Origin: JAXDMU01 sp963762435
GTDB taxonomy: Bacteria; Pseudomonadota; Alphaproteobacteria; ATCC43930; CGMCC-115725
Direction: 5' to 3'
Assembly: GCA_963762435.1 (NCBI GenBank)
Contig: CAVXLN010000008.1
Location: 1-64,000 of the forward strand
DNA length: 64,000 nt
The notes beneath the pieces are model-generated. The model was not told the origin of the DNA. It ran no database searches and saw only the letters and a list, made by a program, of their open reading frames with translations. Shown piece by piece: positions 27,271 through 36,607 of this stretch; position 1 is the stretch's first letter; the number at the start of each line of letters is the position of its first letter. The position numbers were made by a program, and so were the translations under genes.

Positions 27271-28169
27271 GCTTTGCCGAGCGCGAGTGCCCGCGCATAG
27301 ACGGTGCGTTTCGGCAGATCGAGCATCAGCGCGACCTCGGCCGCGGCATCGCGCAGGCTGAGCCGGCCAAGCGCCTCCCTCAGCAGCGCATCGACGGTCT
27401 CTGGTGCTGTTTCGCGGGCGAGCGGCGGCCCGACCAGCACGACGATCTCGCCCTTGGGCGGCCCGGCCTCGGCATAACGGGCGCCGAGCTCGGCGAGGGA
27501 GCCGCGTGCCACCTCCTCATAAAGCTTGGTCAGCTCGCGTGCGACCGCCGCGGGCCGATCGCCCAGCACGGCAGCCATATCGGCCAGCGAATCGACAAGC
27601 CGGGGGCCGGTCTCGAAGAAGATGAGCGTGGTGCGCACGGATGCCACCTCCTCGAGCTGCCGCCGCCGCGCCGCGGAACGGGCATCGAGGAAGCCCATGA
27701 AGAGGAACCGGTCGCTCGGCAGGCCCGACAGCACGAGGGCCGTCAGCACGGCGGACGGGCCGGGCAGGCTTTCGACGCGGATGCCGGCCGCGATCGCGTC
27801 GCGCACCAGCTTGTAGCCGGGATCGGACACGAGCGGCATCCCCGCGTCCGAGATAAGGGCCAACCGCTCGCCCTGCTCGAGCCGGCGCAGCAGCAGGGGG
27901 CGCATCCATTCGGCATTATGGTCGTGGTAGCTCACCAGTGCCGTACGAATGCCATGAATCGTCAATAGCTTGGTGCTGACGCGCGTATCCTCGCATGCGA
28001 TGGCATCGACGGCCGCCAGCGTCTCGAGCGCACGCAGCGTGATGTCCGCGGCATTGCCGATCGGCGTTGCGACAATGTAGAGGCCCGGCGCCAAGGCGCG
28101 TTTACTTGGGCCTCCGGCGTCGCTAGGCTCGGCCGCCCGTCCGGAGGATCCGTCCGTTGCGTTCTTCAT
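27267..28169 (-). CDS. rsmI: 16S rRNA (cytidine-1402-2'-O)-methyltransferase
   Basis: A 300-residue SAM-dependent methyltransferase of the TP-methylase fold, modifying the decoding-centre cytidine 1402. Visible family motifs are LYIVATPIGNAADITLRALE (29-48), ACEDTRVSTKLL, LISDAGMPLVSDPGYKLVR and LPGPSAVLTALVLSGLPSDRF. The ATG at 28169 gives a normal length; an ATG at 28193 would add 8 residues. The 5' end overlaps the divergent lppC start by 13 bases, so both promoters must lie within each other's coding region. It is the first gene of the gshB operon. Confidence 0.95.
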   Translation of the reverse strand: MKNATDGSSGRAAEPSDAGGPSKRALAPGLYIVATPIGNAADITLRALETLAAVDAIACEDTRVSTKLLTIHGIRTALVSYHDHNAEWMRPLLLRRLEQGERLALISDAGMPLVSDPGYKLVRDAIAAGIRVESLPGPSAVLTALVLSGLPSDRFLFMGFLDARSAARRRQLEEVASVRTTLIFFETGPRLVDSLADMAAVLGDRPAAVARELTKLYEEVARGSLAELGARYAEAGPPKGEIVVLVGPPLARETAPETVDALLREALGRLSLRDAAAEVALMLDLPKRTVYARALALGKA

Positions 28170-29428
28170 CCCGTCATGTCGCGGCCGTGCCATGGCTCGT
28201 GATCCTCGCCCTTGCGGCCTCTTGCCTGACGCTTTCAGGCTGTTATGTGCCGACCGTACCTTTGGGGCCGCCGCCGCAGCAAGCGCCGGTTGCGCCACAA
28301 CCGTTGCAGCAGGCACCGCCGCTGCCGCCGGCCGCACAGGAGCAGCCGCCGACGCCACCGGCTCAGCGCCTGGTCGATGTCGGCAACAAGACCAATGTGG
28401 CGCTGCTGCTGCCGCTGTCGGCGCCCGGCCGAATCGGTGTGCTCGGCCGAGACATGCTGGATTCGGCTCAGCTGGCCGTGAACGAGCTGGCCGATGACCG
28501 GATCGCGCTGACACCCAAGGACACCAAAGGGACCGCAGACGGTGCCGCGGCAGCGGCCCAGAAGGCGGTTGCCGAAGGGGCCAAGCTGATCATCGGCCCG
28601 CTGACCGCCGGTGAGATCGAATCGGTCCGGCCGATCGCCCAACAGGCCGGCATCAATGTGCTGGCCTTCTCGAATGTCTCGCAGGCGGCCGGCAACGGCG
28701 TCTTCGTGCTGGGCGTGCTGCCGCAGGACGAGGTTCAGCGGATCGCGCGCTATGCCTATTCGACCGGCATCGAGCATTTCGCGGTGCTCGCGCCGGCCAA
28801 CGCCTATGGTCAGCTGGCCGGCGACGCGCTCAAGAATGTCGTGTCGGATATCGGCGGCTCGCTCGACGCGGTCGCCTATTATGACCCCTCCTCATCCGAC
28901 CTGCGCCAGGTCGAGAAGCATCTCGGATCCACGCAAGGTCTCGGCGCGATCCTGATCCCCGACCCGGACGCGTCGCGGCTCAAGAGTGCCGCCTCGCTGC
29001 TGCCGGCCTTCGGCATCGATCCGACCAAGGTGCGCCTGCTCGGCATCGGCGGCACGGGCGAAGGCTGGGAAGCGAGCAATCTCGGCACGGAATCGACCCT
29101 GAATGGCGGCTGGTTCGCGGCCCCCTCGGCCGAGGCACGCGCAACCTTCGAGCAGCACTTCCTCTCGGCATATGGCCGCAAGCCGCAGCGGCTCGCCTCG
29201 CTCGCCTATGATGCGGTCGGCGTGGCCGCGGTGCTGGAGCGGACACCGGGTGCCGGATTCTCGGCGCAGGCCCTGACCAATCCCAGCGGCTTCGCCGGCG
29301 CCGACGGCATCTTCCGCCTGCTGCCGGACGGCACGACCCAGCGTGGCCTCGCCGTGCTGCAGATCGAGCGCAGCGGCGTCACGGTGGTGAGCCCCGCGCC
29401 CGAGACGTTCGAGGAAACGGCGCAGTAA
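28157..29428 (+). CDS. LpoA/LppC-family penicillin-binding-protein activator lipoprotein
   Basis: A 423-residue protein from a TTG at 28157, about 9-10 bases after GGAGG. A lipoprotein signal peptide ends in LTLSGC near residue 29. A Pro/Gln-rich linker follows, then a periplasmic-binding type 1 domain (about 73-400), starting NVALLLPLSAPGRIGVLGRDML. The E. coli counterpart LpoA is an outer-membrane activator of penicillin-binding protein 1A; the alphaproteobacterial proteins keep only the C-terminal domain. It ends 1 bp from the convergent hemW stop. Confidence 0.9.
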   Translation: MRSSSRHVAAVPWLVILALAASCLTLSGCYVPTVPLGPPPQQAPVAPQPLQQAPPLPPAAQEQPPTPPAQRLVDVGNKTNVALLLPLSAPGRIGVLGRDMLDSAQLAVNELADDRIALTPKDTKGTADGAAAAAQKAVAEGAKLIIGPLTAGEIESVRPIAQQAGINVLAFSNVSQAAGNGVFVLGVLPQDEVQRIARYAYSTGIEHFAVLAPANAYGQLAGDALKNVVSDIGGSLDAVAYYDPSSSDLRQVEKHLGSTQGLGAILIPDPDASRLKSAASLLPAFGIDPTKVRLLGIGGTGEGWEASNLGTESTLNGGWFAAPSAEARATFEQHFLSAYGRKPQRLASLAYDAVGVAAVLERTPGAGFSAQALTNPSGFAGADGIFRLLPDGTTQRGLAVLQIERSGVTVVSPAPETFEETAQ

Positions 29429-29429
29429 A

Positions 29430-30596
29430 TCAGGCGATCAGCGCTGCCAGCACGGCGTTGAGGCGCTGCAGCCCGGCCGGCGTGGCGGCGAGGCGCTCGG
29501 CATTGAGCGTGACGAAACCGCCTTCGACGAGACGGGCGAGCGCCGTGGGCTCGATCAGCGCCTCGAGCGGGCGGCCCGTCTCGGCCAGGAAGCGCTGCCG
29601 GGGAATGCCTTCGCCCAGGCGGAGCCCCATCATCAGCATTTCCTCGAACCGCGCCTCGGCGTCGAGCGCCGTCCGCTCCTCGGTGCCGTGCCCATGGCAC
29701 TCGACCGATTCGAGCCAGGTTTCCGGCGCCTTGCGCTGGCGCGTCGCATGCTTCACGCCGTCGAGCGTCAGCCTGCCATGCGCCCCCGGCCCGACGCCGA
29801 CATAATCGCCATAGCGCCAATAGGTGAGATTGTGCCGGCTTTCCTCGCCCGGCCGCGCATGGTTCGAGATCTCGTAGGAAGGCATACCCGCCGCGGCGAG
29901 ACGCTCCTGGGTCAGCTCGTAGAGTGAGCCGGCCAGATCATCGTCCGGCAGGATGAAGTCGCCGCGGGCATGGGCCGTATGGAAGGAAGTGCCGGGCTCG
30001 ATCGTCAGCTGATAGACCGAGAGATGCCCGCCGGCGAGATCGAGCGCCTGATCGAGCTCGGCCGCCCAGGCTTCGAGGGTCTGGCCGGGCCGCGCATAGA
30101 TGAGATCGAAGCTCCGGCGTTCGAAATGCCGAGCCGCAGTCTCGATGGCGACGCGCGCCTCGTGCGATGAGTGGGCGCGGCCAAGGAAGCGCAGATCCCG
30201 ATCGTTGAGCGCCTGAATGCCGAGCGAGGCCCGGTTGATTCCGGCGGCCCGGAAGCCCGCGAAGCGACCTGCCTCGACCGAGGTCGGATTGGCTTCGAGC
30301 GTGACCTCCGCATCCGTATCCAACGACCAGTTGCGCGCAATCCGATCGATCACGGCACCGGCCGTCTCGGGCGCCATCAGCGACGGCGTACCGCCGCCGA
30401 AGAAGATGGAGCCGACCGTGCGCGGGCCGGTGAGATCCGCATAATGGTCAAGCTCCGCCAGCAACGCCCCGCGCCATCGCGCCTCGTCGATCTCGGCCCG
30501 GACATGGCTGTTGAAATCGCAGTAGGGGCATTTCTTCAGGCAGAAGGGCCAGTGCACATAGATGCCGAAGCCCGGCTTGGTCACGATTCGAAGCAC
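29430..30596 (-). CDS. hemW: Heme chaperone HemW, radical SAM family
   Basis: A 388-residue radical SAM protein. The cluster motif CLKKCPYC (CxxxCxxC, residues 18-25) is intact, followed by SIFFGGGTPSLM and the HemN-like C-terminal domain. The family resembles coproporphyrinogen III oxidase HemN but lacks its activity and instead delivers heme to membrane targets such as respiratory enzymes. The start overlaps rdgB by 16 bases, in the common alphaproteobacterial order rph-rdgB-hemW. Confidence 0.95.
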   Translation of the reverse strand: MLRIVTKPGFGIYVHWPFCLKKCPYCDFNSHVRAEIDEARWRGALLAELDHYADLTGPRTVGSIFFGGGTPSLMAPETAGAVIDRIARNWSLDTDAEVTLEANPTSVEAGRFAGFRAAGINRASLGIQALNDRDLRFLGRAHSSHEARVAIETAARHFERRSFDLIYARPGQTLEAWAAELDQALDLAGGHLSVYQLTIEPGTSFHTAHARGDFILPDDDLAGSLYELTQERLAAAGMPSYEISNHARPGEESRHNLTYWRYGDYVGVGPGAHGRLTLDGVKHATRQRKAPETWLESVECHGHGTEERTALDAEARFEEMLMMGLRLGEGIPRQRFLAETGRPLEALIEPTALARLVEGGFVTLNAERLAATPAGLQRLNAVLAALIA

Positions 30597-31189
30597 GCCT
30601 CGACCAGCTGGCGGAACGCCCGGGCGCGGTGGCTGATCTCCTGCTTCACCGCGGCCTCGAGCTCGCCGAAGGTCTCCGTCCGACCGTCCGGCACGAAGAT
30701 CGGATCATAGCCGAAACCCTTGTCGCCGCGCGGCGGGAAGGTGAGCGTGCCTTCGATCCGCCCCTCGAAGCTTTCGACATGCCCGTCGGGCCAGGCGAGC
30801 GTCAAGGCCGAGACGAAAGCGGCGCGCCGATCCGAGGTGCCGAGGGCGGCGAGCTTCGTCTCGACGAGCTTCATGGCGGCCGCGAAATCCTTCTCAGGCC
30901 CGGCCCAGCGCGCCGAATAAATGCCGGGCGCTCCCTCGAGAGCCGCGACGGCCAGCCCCGAATCATCCGCCAACGCCGGAAAGCGAGAAGTGCTAGCCGC
31001 GGCCAGCGCCTTCAGCTCGGCGTTGGCGATGAAGGTGAGACCCGTCTCTTCCGGCTCCGGCAGGCCGCGCTCGCCGGCCGAGCTTACCTCGGCACCGTAG
31101 GGCGCAAGCAGCTCGACGATCTCCTTGAGCTTGCCCTTGTTGTGGGTGGCGACGATGAGCGGGCCGCCGGCGAATTGGCGCCGCGCCAT
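30581..31189 (-). CDS. rdgB: Inosine/xanthosine triphosphate pyrophosphatase
   Basis: A 202-residue Ham1/RdgB-family nucleotide sanitiser that hydrolyses dITP, XTP and related deaminated nucleotides. The N-terminal substrate-binding loop ATHNKGKLKEI (14-24), the central ADDSGL motif and the C-terminal FGYDPIFVPDG and SHRARA segments are all intact. It lies 1 bp downstream of rph and overlaps hemW. Confidence 0.96.
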   Translation of the reverse strand: MARRQFAGGPLIVATHNKGKLKEIVELLAPYGAEVSSAGERGLPEPEETGLTFIANAELKALAAASTSRFPALADDSGLAVAALEGAPGIYSARWAGPEKDFAAAMKLVETKLAALGTSDRRAAFVSALTLAWPDGHVESFEGRIEGTLTFPPRGDKGFGYDPIFVPDGRTETFGELEAAVKQEISHRARAFRQLVEACFES

Positions 31190-31190
31190 C

Positions 31191-31916
31191 TCAGCCGAGC
31201 CCGGTGATGGCGCCGCGCTGGAGCCGCGTGAGCTCGCCGATGCCTTTGCGCGCGAGCTTCAACAGGTTCGTGAACTGCTCCTCGGCGAAGGGCGCCTGCT
31301 CGGCGGTCGCCTGGATCTCGACGATCTTGCCGCTCGCGGTCAGCACGAAATTGGCGTCGGCCTCGGCATCCGAATCCTCGGCATAGTCGAGATCGAGCAC
31401 GGCGATGCCCTGATGGATGCCGCAGGAGATCGCGGCGACCGAATCAGTGAGCGGCAGGGTTGCGATCTGCTTGGCGTCGACCAGCTTCCGGAGCGCCAGA
31501 TGGAGCGCCACATAGCTGCCGGTGATGGACGCCGTGCGCGTGCCGCCATCGGCCTGCAGCACGTCGCAATCGATCTTGATCTGGCGTTCGCCCAAGGCCT
31601 TCAAATCGGTGACCGCGCGCAGTGCCCGGCCGATCAGGCGCTGGATCTCCTGCGTCCGGCCGGATTGCTTGCCGCGCGCCGCCTCGCGCTCGGTGCGGGT
31701 ATGGGTCGAGCGCGGCAGCATGCCGTACTCCGCCGTGACCCAACCCGAGCCGGTGTTGCGCAGAAAAGGCGGCACCTTGTCGTCGACGCTGGCGGTGCAG
31801 AGCACATGCGTATCGCCGCACTTCACCAGGCACGAGCCCTCGGCATATTTCGCGAAATTCGGCGTCAAGGTGACGGGACGGAGCTGATCTATGGATCGGC
31901 CGGACGGGCGGGGCAT
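31191..31916 (-). CDS. rph: Ribonuclease PH
   Basis: A 241-residue phosphorolytic 3'-5' exoribonuclease that trims tRNA 3' ends. Motifs include RPSGRSIDQLRPV at the start, GSCLVKCGDTHVLC, the phosphate-binding loop region GRTQEIQRLIGRALRAV and DCDVLQADGGTRTASITGS. Length is normal and it heads the rph-rdgB-hemW operon. In many alphaproteobacteria rph adjoins hrcA; here a Yip1 gene and a beta-propeller gene intervene. Confidence 0.96.
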   Translation of the reverse strand: MPRPSGRSIDQLRPVTLTPNFAKYAEGSCLVKCGDTHVLCTASVDDKVPPFLRNTGSGWVTAEYGMLPRSTHTRTEREAARGKQSGRTQEIQRLIGRALRAVTDLKALGERQIKIDCDVLQADGGTRTASITGSYVALHLALRKLVDAKQIATLPLTDSVAAISCGIHQGIAVLDLDYAEDSDAEADANFVLTASGKIVEIQATAEQAPFAEEQFTNLLKLARKGIGELTRLQRGAITGLG

Positions 31917-31993
31917 GGGGAGCGCTTTATCTGGGACAGGGGCGGCGGCACGCTACAGGCGCCACCGCGGCCCGTCCACCCGATAAGTTCCCC

Positions 31994-33280
31994 CTACTTC
32001 AGCAGCGCCGCGAGTTTGCCCAGATCGATGGTGGCCGCCGCGGCCTTCACCTGATCCATCGTGACGGACGAGCCTTCGGCATGGATCAGGAAGCGGCTCC
32101 CGATGATGATCGTGTATTTGGCGGTCTGCGCCTTGCGGTCAAATTCCTCGATCGCCGTGTTGCCGTCGACCTTGCCCATCTTGGTGTAGCCGTTCTCATC
32201 CTCCGTGTTGGCGCTGATGCCGAGTGCCGTGCCCATCGCGGCGAAGGCGCCCATCGTGCCCATATCCACGACGTTGAGCGTGATGCCGTTGGCATCGGTG
32301 CCGTAGCGCGCCTCGACGCCGGTGCCGCCGAATCCCGCCACCTGGCCGCTGCCGGCCGAGAATTTGGTCCGTGGCATGCCGTTCGGCAACGTATCGGGCA
32401 GCAGAGCCTTGAGCGAGTTGGTCGGCACCCCCGGCTGGGCGGATTGGCCGGGCTGGGCAGGCTGTCCTGGCTGGGTCCCGCCGCCAGCCGCCCCCGGGAC
32501 CGGGGTCGGCAAATTCTTGGCGGCATTCTCGATATTCTTCGCCGCTTGCTGCAGCTGGCCCAGATCGATCTGGCCGCCGGGGAAGCTGAGCTTGGTGCCC
32601 GAGCTGTCGCCCGTGTCGCCGCTGCCTTGAAGGGAAGCGCCGCGCGTCATCGCGCCCATCAGCTCGCCCGGACCGATCACCAGCGAGGTCATGAAGCCGA
32701 TCAGGATGAAGATGACGATGTTCACGATCACAACCACGATCGTGTAGGCCATCGCCCGATCCGGCGGCGTCTTCATCATCACGGGCACGCCGCGATAGAA
32801 GAGATAGAGGCTGTAGAGGCCGAGCAGGCCCAGGATGCCGAGTGCGGGGATCAGGCCGAAGATGCCGGCGACCCAGGCCGCCGTCCAGCCATAGGCCACG
32901 AGTTTGAGCGCCTGGATCTGATTGCGTTGACCCTTGAAGCTCGGTGCCAGAAAATCCACGACCAGCATCGAGATGAAGGCGCCGACGATGGTCAGCACAT
33001 ATGTCACGATCGCACCTTCGAGCGCCCACATCAGGCTCGGATGCACCTTCACGAAGAAGCCGTAGCCGAACACCAGCCCGCCCAGCATATGGGCGATCGG
33101 CCCGATCGCGGCGAGGATCAGGATATATCCCATAAACAGCGAGCCGACGCTGGCCGGCTCGCGATCGATCCTCTGCCATTCCGCGTCTGGATTGATGAGA
33201 ATGCCCATGACCCGGGCAACGAGCGCCGGCTGGCGCGGGGCAGGTTCGGCATGCGGCAAGGTCACGGTTCGCATCTCCAT
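31994..33280 (-). CDS. Yip1-family inner-membrane protein
   Basis: A 428-residue protein when begun at the ATG at 33280 (a TTG at 33289 is also in frame). The first 210 residues have about five membrane segments with the Yip1 pattern: an INPDAEWQRIDREPAS start, then GYILILAAIGPIAHMLGG and EGAIVTYVLTIVGAFISML. The second half is a soluble domain after a Gly/Gln/Pro linker (PGQPAQPGQSAQPG), with a beta-rich C-terminus. Function of the bacterial family is unknown. Confidence 0.82.
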   Translation of the reverse strand: MEMRTVTLPHAEPAPRQPALVARVMGILINPDAEWQRIDREPASVGSLFMGYILILAAIGPIAHMLGGLVFGYGFFVKVHPSLMWALEGAIVTYVLTIVGAFISMLVVDFLAPSFKGQRNQIQALKLVAYGWTAAWVAGIFGLIPALGILGLLGLYSLYLFYRGVPVMMKTPPDRAMAYTIVVVIVNIVIFILIGFMTSLVIGPGELMGAMTRGASLQGSGDTGDSSGTKLSFPGGQIDLGQLQQAAKNIENAAKNLPTPVPGAAGGGTQPGQPAQPGQSAQPGVPTNSLKALLPDTLPNGMPRTKFSAGSGQVAGFGGTGVEARYGTDANGITLNVVDMGTMGAFAAMGTALGISANTEDENGYTKMGKVDGNTAIEEFDRKAQTAKYTIIIGSRFLIHAEGSSVTMDQVKAAAATIDLGKLAALLK

Positions 33281-33463
33281 CGGATCCAACCGCTTGCGAG
33301 CTTAGCATGGCGACCAGACTGCGACCATCCGACACGGGGTCGATCGGCCGCAGGCGATGTCACCCATACTTCACGCTTGCTTCGCTCCGCTCCGCCCCGC
33401 ACGATGCGGCGGCAAGAAGAAGATCCCTGAGCGAAATCAAGAAGAAGATCCTTGGGAGGAAGA

Positions 33464-34636
33464 ATGAATCCTGTGAACGGATTGCGGCGCATGGCGCTCG
33501 CTGCAGTGTTGGTGCTGCCCGCCCTGGCGGCGGCCGAGGCGAAACCCTTCATGGTCATCGGCAATGACGAGAAGGTGACCTGGGACGATGACGGCAAGGT
33601 CGTGCTCCAGCCGCCCGGCAAGGACACGATCTCGATCATCGACCTGGGCGATCCCGTCCATCCGAAGGTGGCGAGCACGCTGCCGCTCGAGAACTCGATC
33701 ATCGGGCCGCCGACCAATATCGCGATCACGCCGGACTGGAAGCTAGCGCTGGTCGCCAACTCGGTCGACAATGTCAACGACAGTGGCACTTGGAAGCAGG
33801 TTTCGGCCGACCAGCTTTATGTCATCGACCTGACCTCGAGCCCGGCAAAGCTGCTCGACACGCTGACGGTCGGCAAGCAGCCTTCCGGGCTCGACATCAA
33901 TGCGGCCGGCGACATGGCGATGATCGCCAATCGCGAGGGGAAATCGGTCACGGTGCTGTCGATCAAGGGTGCCGAGGTCAAAGTGACCGACACGATCGCC
34001 TTTCCGGATCCGGTCGCCCATGTCGCCTTCACGCCGGACGGCAAGCACGCGCTGGCCGCCCGCGCGATCGCGAACGTCGTGTCCATGATCGATATCGGAC
34101 CTGACGGCAAGGCCAGCTACAACAAGCTCGATTTTCCGACCGGCCAGACCCCGTACAATATTGCGGTGACGCCGAACGGCCAGCTGGCGCTGACCGTCGA
34201 TCAGGGCGGCGGTGGATGCGACGGCAATGCCGATATGACCACGGTCATCGACCTCAAGGCCGAGCATCCGCATATCGTCGACCGCGTCATGGTCGGCGAT
34301 TGCCCCGAGGGCATGGCGATCAGCCCCAAAGGCGATCTTGCCGTATTTGTGCTGATCGGCGGCTCGAACTCCAACAAGAAGGCCTGGTTCGCTCACCGGA
34401 ACGGCGTGCTCTCGCTCTTCTCCATCCATGGCGACAAGTTGACCAAGCTCAAGGATGTGCCGACCGGCTCCCTGCCGGAAGCGATCGCCTTCTCGCCCGA
34501 TGGCGGCATGCTCTATGTCGGCAATTTTTTCGACAAGGACATTTCGGTCTATAAGGTCAAGGGCACCAGCGTTACCGACACCGGCTGGCGACTTAAGCTC
34601 GACGGCCATCCCGCCGCTGGTCGGGCGGGACCATAG
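33464..34636 (+). CDS. Exported YncE-like seven-bladed beta-propeller protein
   Basis: A 390-residue protein from an ATG at 33464 following GGGAGGA. A signal peptide (MALAAVLVLPALAAAEA) opens it, then repeated beta-propeller blades with the pattern VAFTPDGKHALAA, NIAVTPNGQLALT, MAISPKGDLAVF and IAFSPDGGMLYVGN, typical of YncE/lactonase-like periplasmic proteins. Ligand and enzymatic role are unknown. It lies just ahead of hrcA with a hairpin after the stop, so it is probably a separate transcription unit. Confidence 0.83.
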   Translation: MNPVNGLRRMALAAVLVLPALAAAEAKPFMVIGNDEKVTWDDDGKVVLQPPGKDTISIIDLGDPVHPKVASTLPLENSIIGPPTNIAITPDWKLALVANSVDNVNDSGTWKQVSADQLYVIDLTSSPAKLLDTLTVGKQPSGLDINAAGDMAMIANREGKSVTVLSIKGAEVKVTDTIAFPDPVAHVAFTPDGKHALAARAIANVVSMIDIGPDGKASYNKLDFPTGQTPYNIAVTPNGQLALTVDQGGGGCDGNADMTTVIDLKAEHPHIVDRVMVGDCPEGMAISPKGDLAVFVLIGGSNSNKKAWFAHRNGVLSLFSIHGDKLTKLKDVPTGSLPEAIAFSPDGGMLYVGNFFDKDISVYKVKGTSVTDTGWRLKLDGHPAAGRAGP

Positions 34637-34650
34637 GCCAAAGCTTTGTC

Positions 34651-34678
34651 GGGGTTCGGCCGATCCCGGCCAAACCCC
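34651..34678 (+). terminator. Hairpin after beta-propeller gene
   Basis: Twelve-base arms (34651-34662 and 34667-34678) with one mismatch and a 4-base loop, starting about 15 bp after the stop codon. GC-rich with no T run, so either a weak intrinsic or a Rho-assisted terminator. Confidence 0.5.
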
Positions 34679-34682
34679 GCGG

Positions 34683-34711
34683 TTGACGCTCGGGACCGCA
34701 CTTCCTAAGTT
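34683..34711 (+). promoter_or_regulatory. Possible hrcA promoter
   Basis: TTGACG (34683-34688), a 17-bp spacer and TAAGTT (34706-34711). The -35 element is near perfect and the -10 is poor. It lies 54 bp before the hrcA start. No CIRCE inverted repeat was seen in the intergenic regions on either side. Confidence 0.35.
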
Positions 34712-34764
34712 TCGTCGGCCCCTTCTGAACCGGGCCAGAGGCAGCGAGGTCCCGCGGTAAAAGC

Positions 34765-35850
34765 ATGAACGATCGATCGATGCCGTTCGGCCGGTCGCTC
34801 GCGACCGACTCCCCCATCGGTGCGCTCAGCGAGCGCAGCCGCGATATCTTTCGTCAGATCGTCGACGCTTATGTCGAGACGGGCGAGCCGGTCGGCTCGC
34901 GCACCATCTCGCGCCGGCTCGGCATCGGCCTGTCGCCGGCGACGATCCGCAACACCATGGCCGATCTCGAGGAGGCGGGGCTGCTCTATTCGCCGCACAC
35001 CTCGGCCGGCCGGCTGCCGACCGATGCCGGCTTGCGGCTTTTCGTCGACGGGCTGCTCGAGGTCGGGCGGCTCAACGAGCGCGAGCGCGAGAATATCGAA
35101 TCCCGCTGCCTCGGCACCGGCAAGTCGCTGCCGCAGCTGCTGGAGCAGGCGACGACCGCGCTGTCCGGCCTGTCGCGCTGCGCCGGCCTGGTGCTGGCGC
35201 CCAAGACCGAGCGGTCGCTGAAGCATATCGAATTCGTCAATCTCGGGCCGGGCCGGGCGCTCGTGGTGCTCGTCACCGAGGATGGCATGGTCGAGAACCG
35301 CGTTATCGAAGTGCCGATGGGCGTGCCGCCTTCGGCCCTCGTCACCGCCGGCAACTATCTTTCGGCCCGCATCGTCGGCCATACGCTGGACGAGGCGCGC
35401 GCGCGGCTGGACGATGATCTGATGGCGAGCCGGACCGAGCTCGACGAGCTCACGGCAAAGCTGATCGAGGCCGGCCTCGCCAGCTGGGCCGGCGGGAGTG
35501 CGGGCAGCGGCGCCTTGATCGTGCGCGGCCAGGCCAATCTCCTGGACGATATCGTGGCGCTCGAGGATCTCGAGCGCGTCCGCACCCTCTTCGAGATGCT
35601 CGAGACCAAGGATTCGATGATACGCCTGATCGAGGCCGCCAGCGGCGGCGAAGGGGTGCAGATCTTTATCGGCTCCGCAAACCCGTTATTCGGCGTCGCG
35701 GGGTGTTCGATGGTGATCGCACCCTATATGAACAGCCGAGAGCAAATCGTCGGGGCGATCGGCGTGATCGGCCCGACGCGGATCAATTATGCCCGCATCA
35801 TCCCTATGGTGGACTACACTGCCAAGGTGATCGGGCGATTCATTGGATAA
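34765..35850 (+). CDS. hrcA: Heat-inducible transcription repressor HrcA
   Basis: A 361-residue repressor of chaperonin genes. The N-terminal winged helix contains RTISRRLGIGLSPATIRNTM (about 48-67), and later family segments include HTSAGRLPTDAGLRLFVDGL and, near the C-terminus, VIGPTRINYARIIPMVDYTA. HrcA binds CIRCE operators and needs GroE for activity. The gene heads the hrcA-grpE-dnaK-dnaJ cluster and is separated from grpE by 11 bp. Confidence 0.96.
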   Translation: MNDRSMPFGRSLATDSPIGALSERSRDIFRQIVDAYVETGEPVGSRTISRRLGIGLSPATIRNTMADLEEAGLLYSPHTSAGRLPTDAGLRLFVDGLLEVGRLNERERENIESRCLGTGKSLPQLLEQATTALSGLSRCAGLVLAPKTERSLKHIEFVNLGPGRALVVLVTEDGMVENRVIEVPMGVPPSALVTAGNYLSARIVGHTLDEARARLDDDLMASRTELDELTAKLIEAGLASWAGGSAGSGALIVRGQANLLDDIVALEDLERVRTLFEMLETKDSMIRLIEAASGGEGVQIFIGSANPLFGVAGCSMVIAPYMNSREQIVGAIGVIGPTRINYARIIPMVDYTAKVIGRFIG

Positions 35851-35861
35851 ACGGGACCCTG

Positions 35862-36530
35862 ATGAACATGACCGAAAGCGGAACGCCCACCGACCATGAA
35901 GGCCGCGTCGAGCCGGCCGCCCCCTCGATCAATCTGGACCGCGAGACTGAGGCAGCGAGCGACCGCACTGCCGCCCCGGCGGATGACCGCACAGCCGAAT
36001 TCGAGGCCGAGGTGGCCCAGCTGAAGGACCAGCTGCTGCGCGCACTGGCCGAGCAAGAGAATGTGCGCCGCCGCCACCAGCGCGAGCGGGACGATGCGGT
36101 GAAATATGCGGCCCAGAGGTTCGCGACCGATCTTCTGTCGACTTCGGACAATCTGCGCCGGGCGATCGAGAGCATGCCTGAGGCCAAGATCAAGGATGAA
36201 GCGACCCGGACACTGCTGGCCGGCGTCGCCGCCACCGAGCGCGAGCTGCTGGCCGCGTTCGAGAAGCACGGCATCCGCAAGCTGACGCCGGACGGCGAGA
36301 AGTTCGACCATAATTTCCACCAGGCCATGTTCGAGCTGGAGAATACCGGCAAGCCGGCCGGGACCGTGGTGCAGGTGCTGCAGCCCGGTTACGTGCTGCA
36401 GGATCGGCTGCTGCGGCCCGCCATGGTCGGCGTCGCCAAGGGCGAGGTCACGGCGGCGCCCGCCGCCGAGGAACCGGCCAAGCCCACGGACAAGCCCGAA
36501 GTCTATCACCGGGTGGACACGAAGGTATGA
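35862..36530 (+). CDS. grpE: Nucleotide exchange factor GrpE
   Basis: A 222-residue co-chaperone that releases ADP from DnaK. A charged disordered N-terminus (1-45) leads into a long coiled coil (about 46-110) with RALAEQENVRRRHQRERDDA, then the beta-wing head containing HNFHQAMFELEN and VLQPGYVLQDRLLRPAMVGV. The ATG at 35862 gives the standard length. It is 11 bp from hrcA. Confidence 0.96.
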   Translation: MNMTESGTPTDHEGRVEPAAPSINLDRETEAASDRTAAPADDRTAEFEAEVAQLKDQLLRALAEQENVRRRHQRERDDAVKYAAQRFATDLLSTSDNLRRAIESMPEAKIKDEATRTLLAGVAATERELLAAFEKHGIRKLTPDGEKFDHNFHQAMFELENTGKPAGTVVQVLQPGYVLQDRLLRPAMVGVAKGEVTAAPAAEEPAKPTDKPEVYHRVDTKV

Positions 36531-36576
36531 ATGAGGGTCTGACGCTGCCCGCAAGGGAACGGTCTTCTTAATTTAA

Positions 36577-36605
36577 CCGAAACCGTCGCCCTGGCGCGGT
36601 TTCGG
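36577..36605. other. Inverted repeat between grpE and dnaK
   Basis: Perfect 9-bp arms CCGAAACCG (36577-36585) and CGGTTTCGG (36597-36605) with an 11-base loop, 46 bp after the grpE stop. No T run follows. It may reduce read-through, protect the grpE 3' end or separate the dnaK transcript. Confidence 0.5.
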
Positions 36606-36607
36606 CC

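Noticed and set aside
33413..33451. 14-bp direct repeat (CAAGAAGAAGATCC) before the beta-propeller gene
   Set aside because: Two copies 25 bases apart in low-complexity purine-rich DNA; no further copies or structural sign of a regulatory site.
36577..36605. The grpE-dnaK inverted repeat as an intrinsic terminator
   Set aside because: There is no T run and a promoter candidate starts three bases later, so it is listed only as a hairpin.
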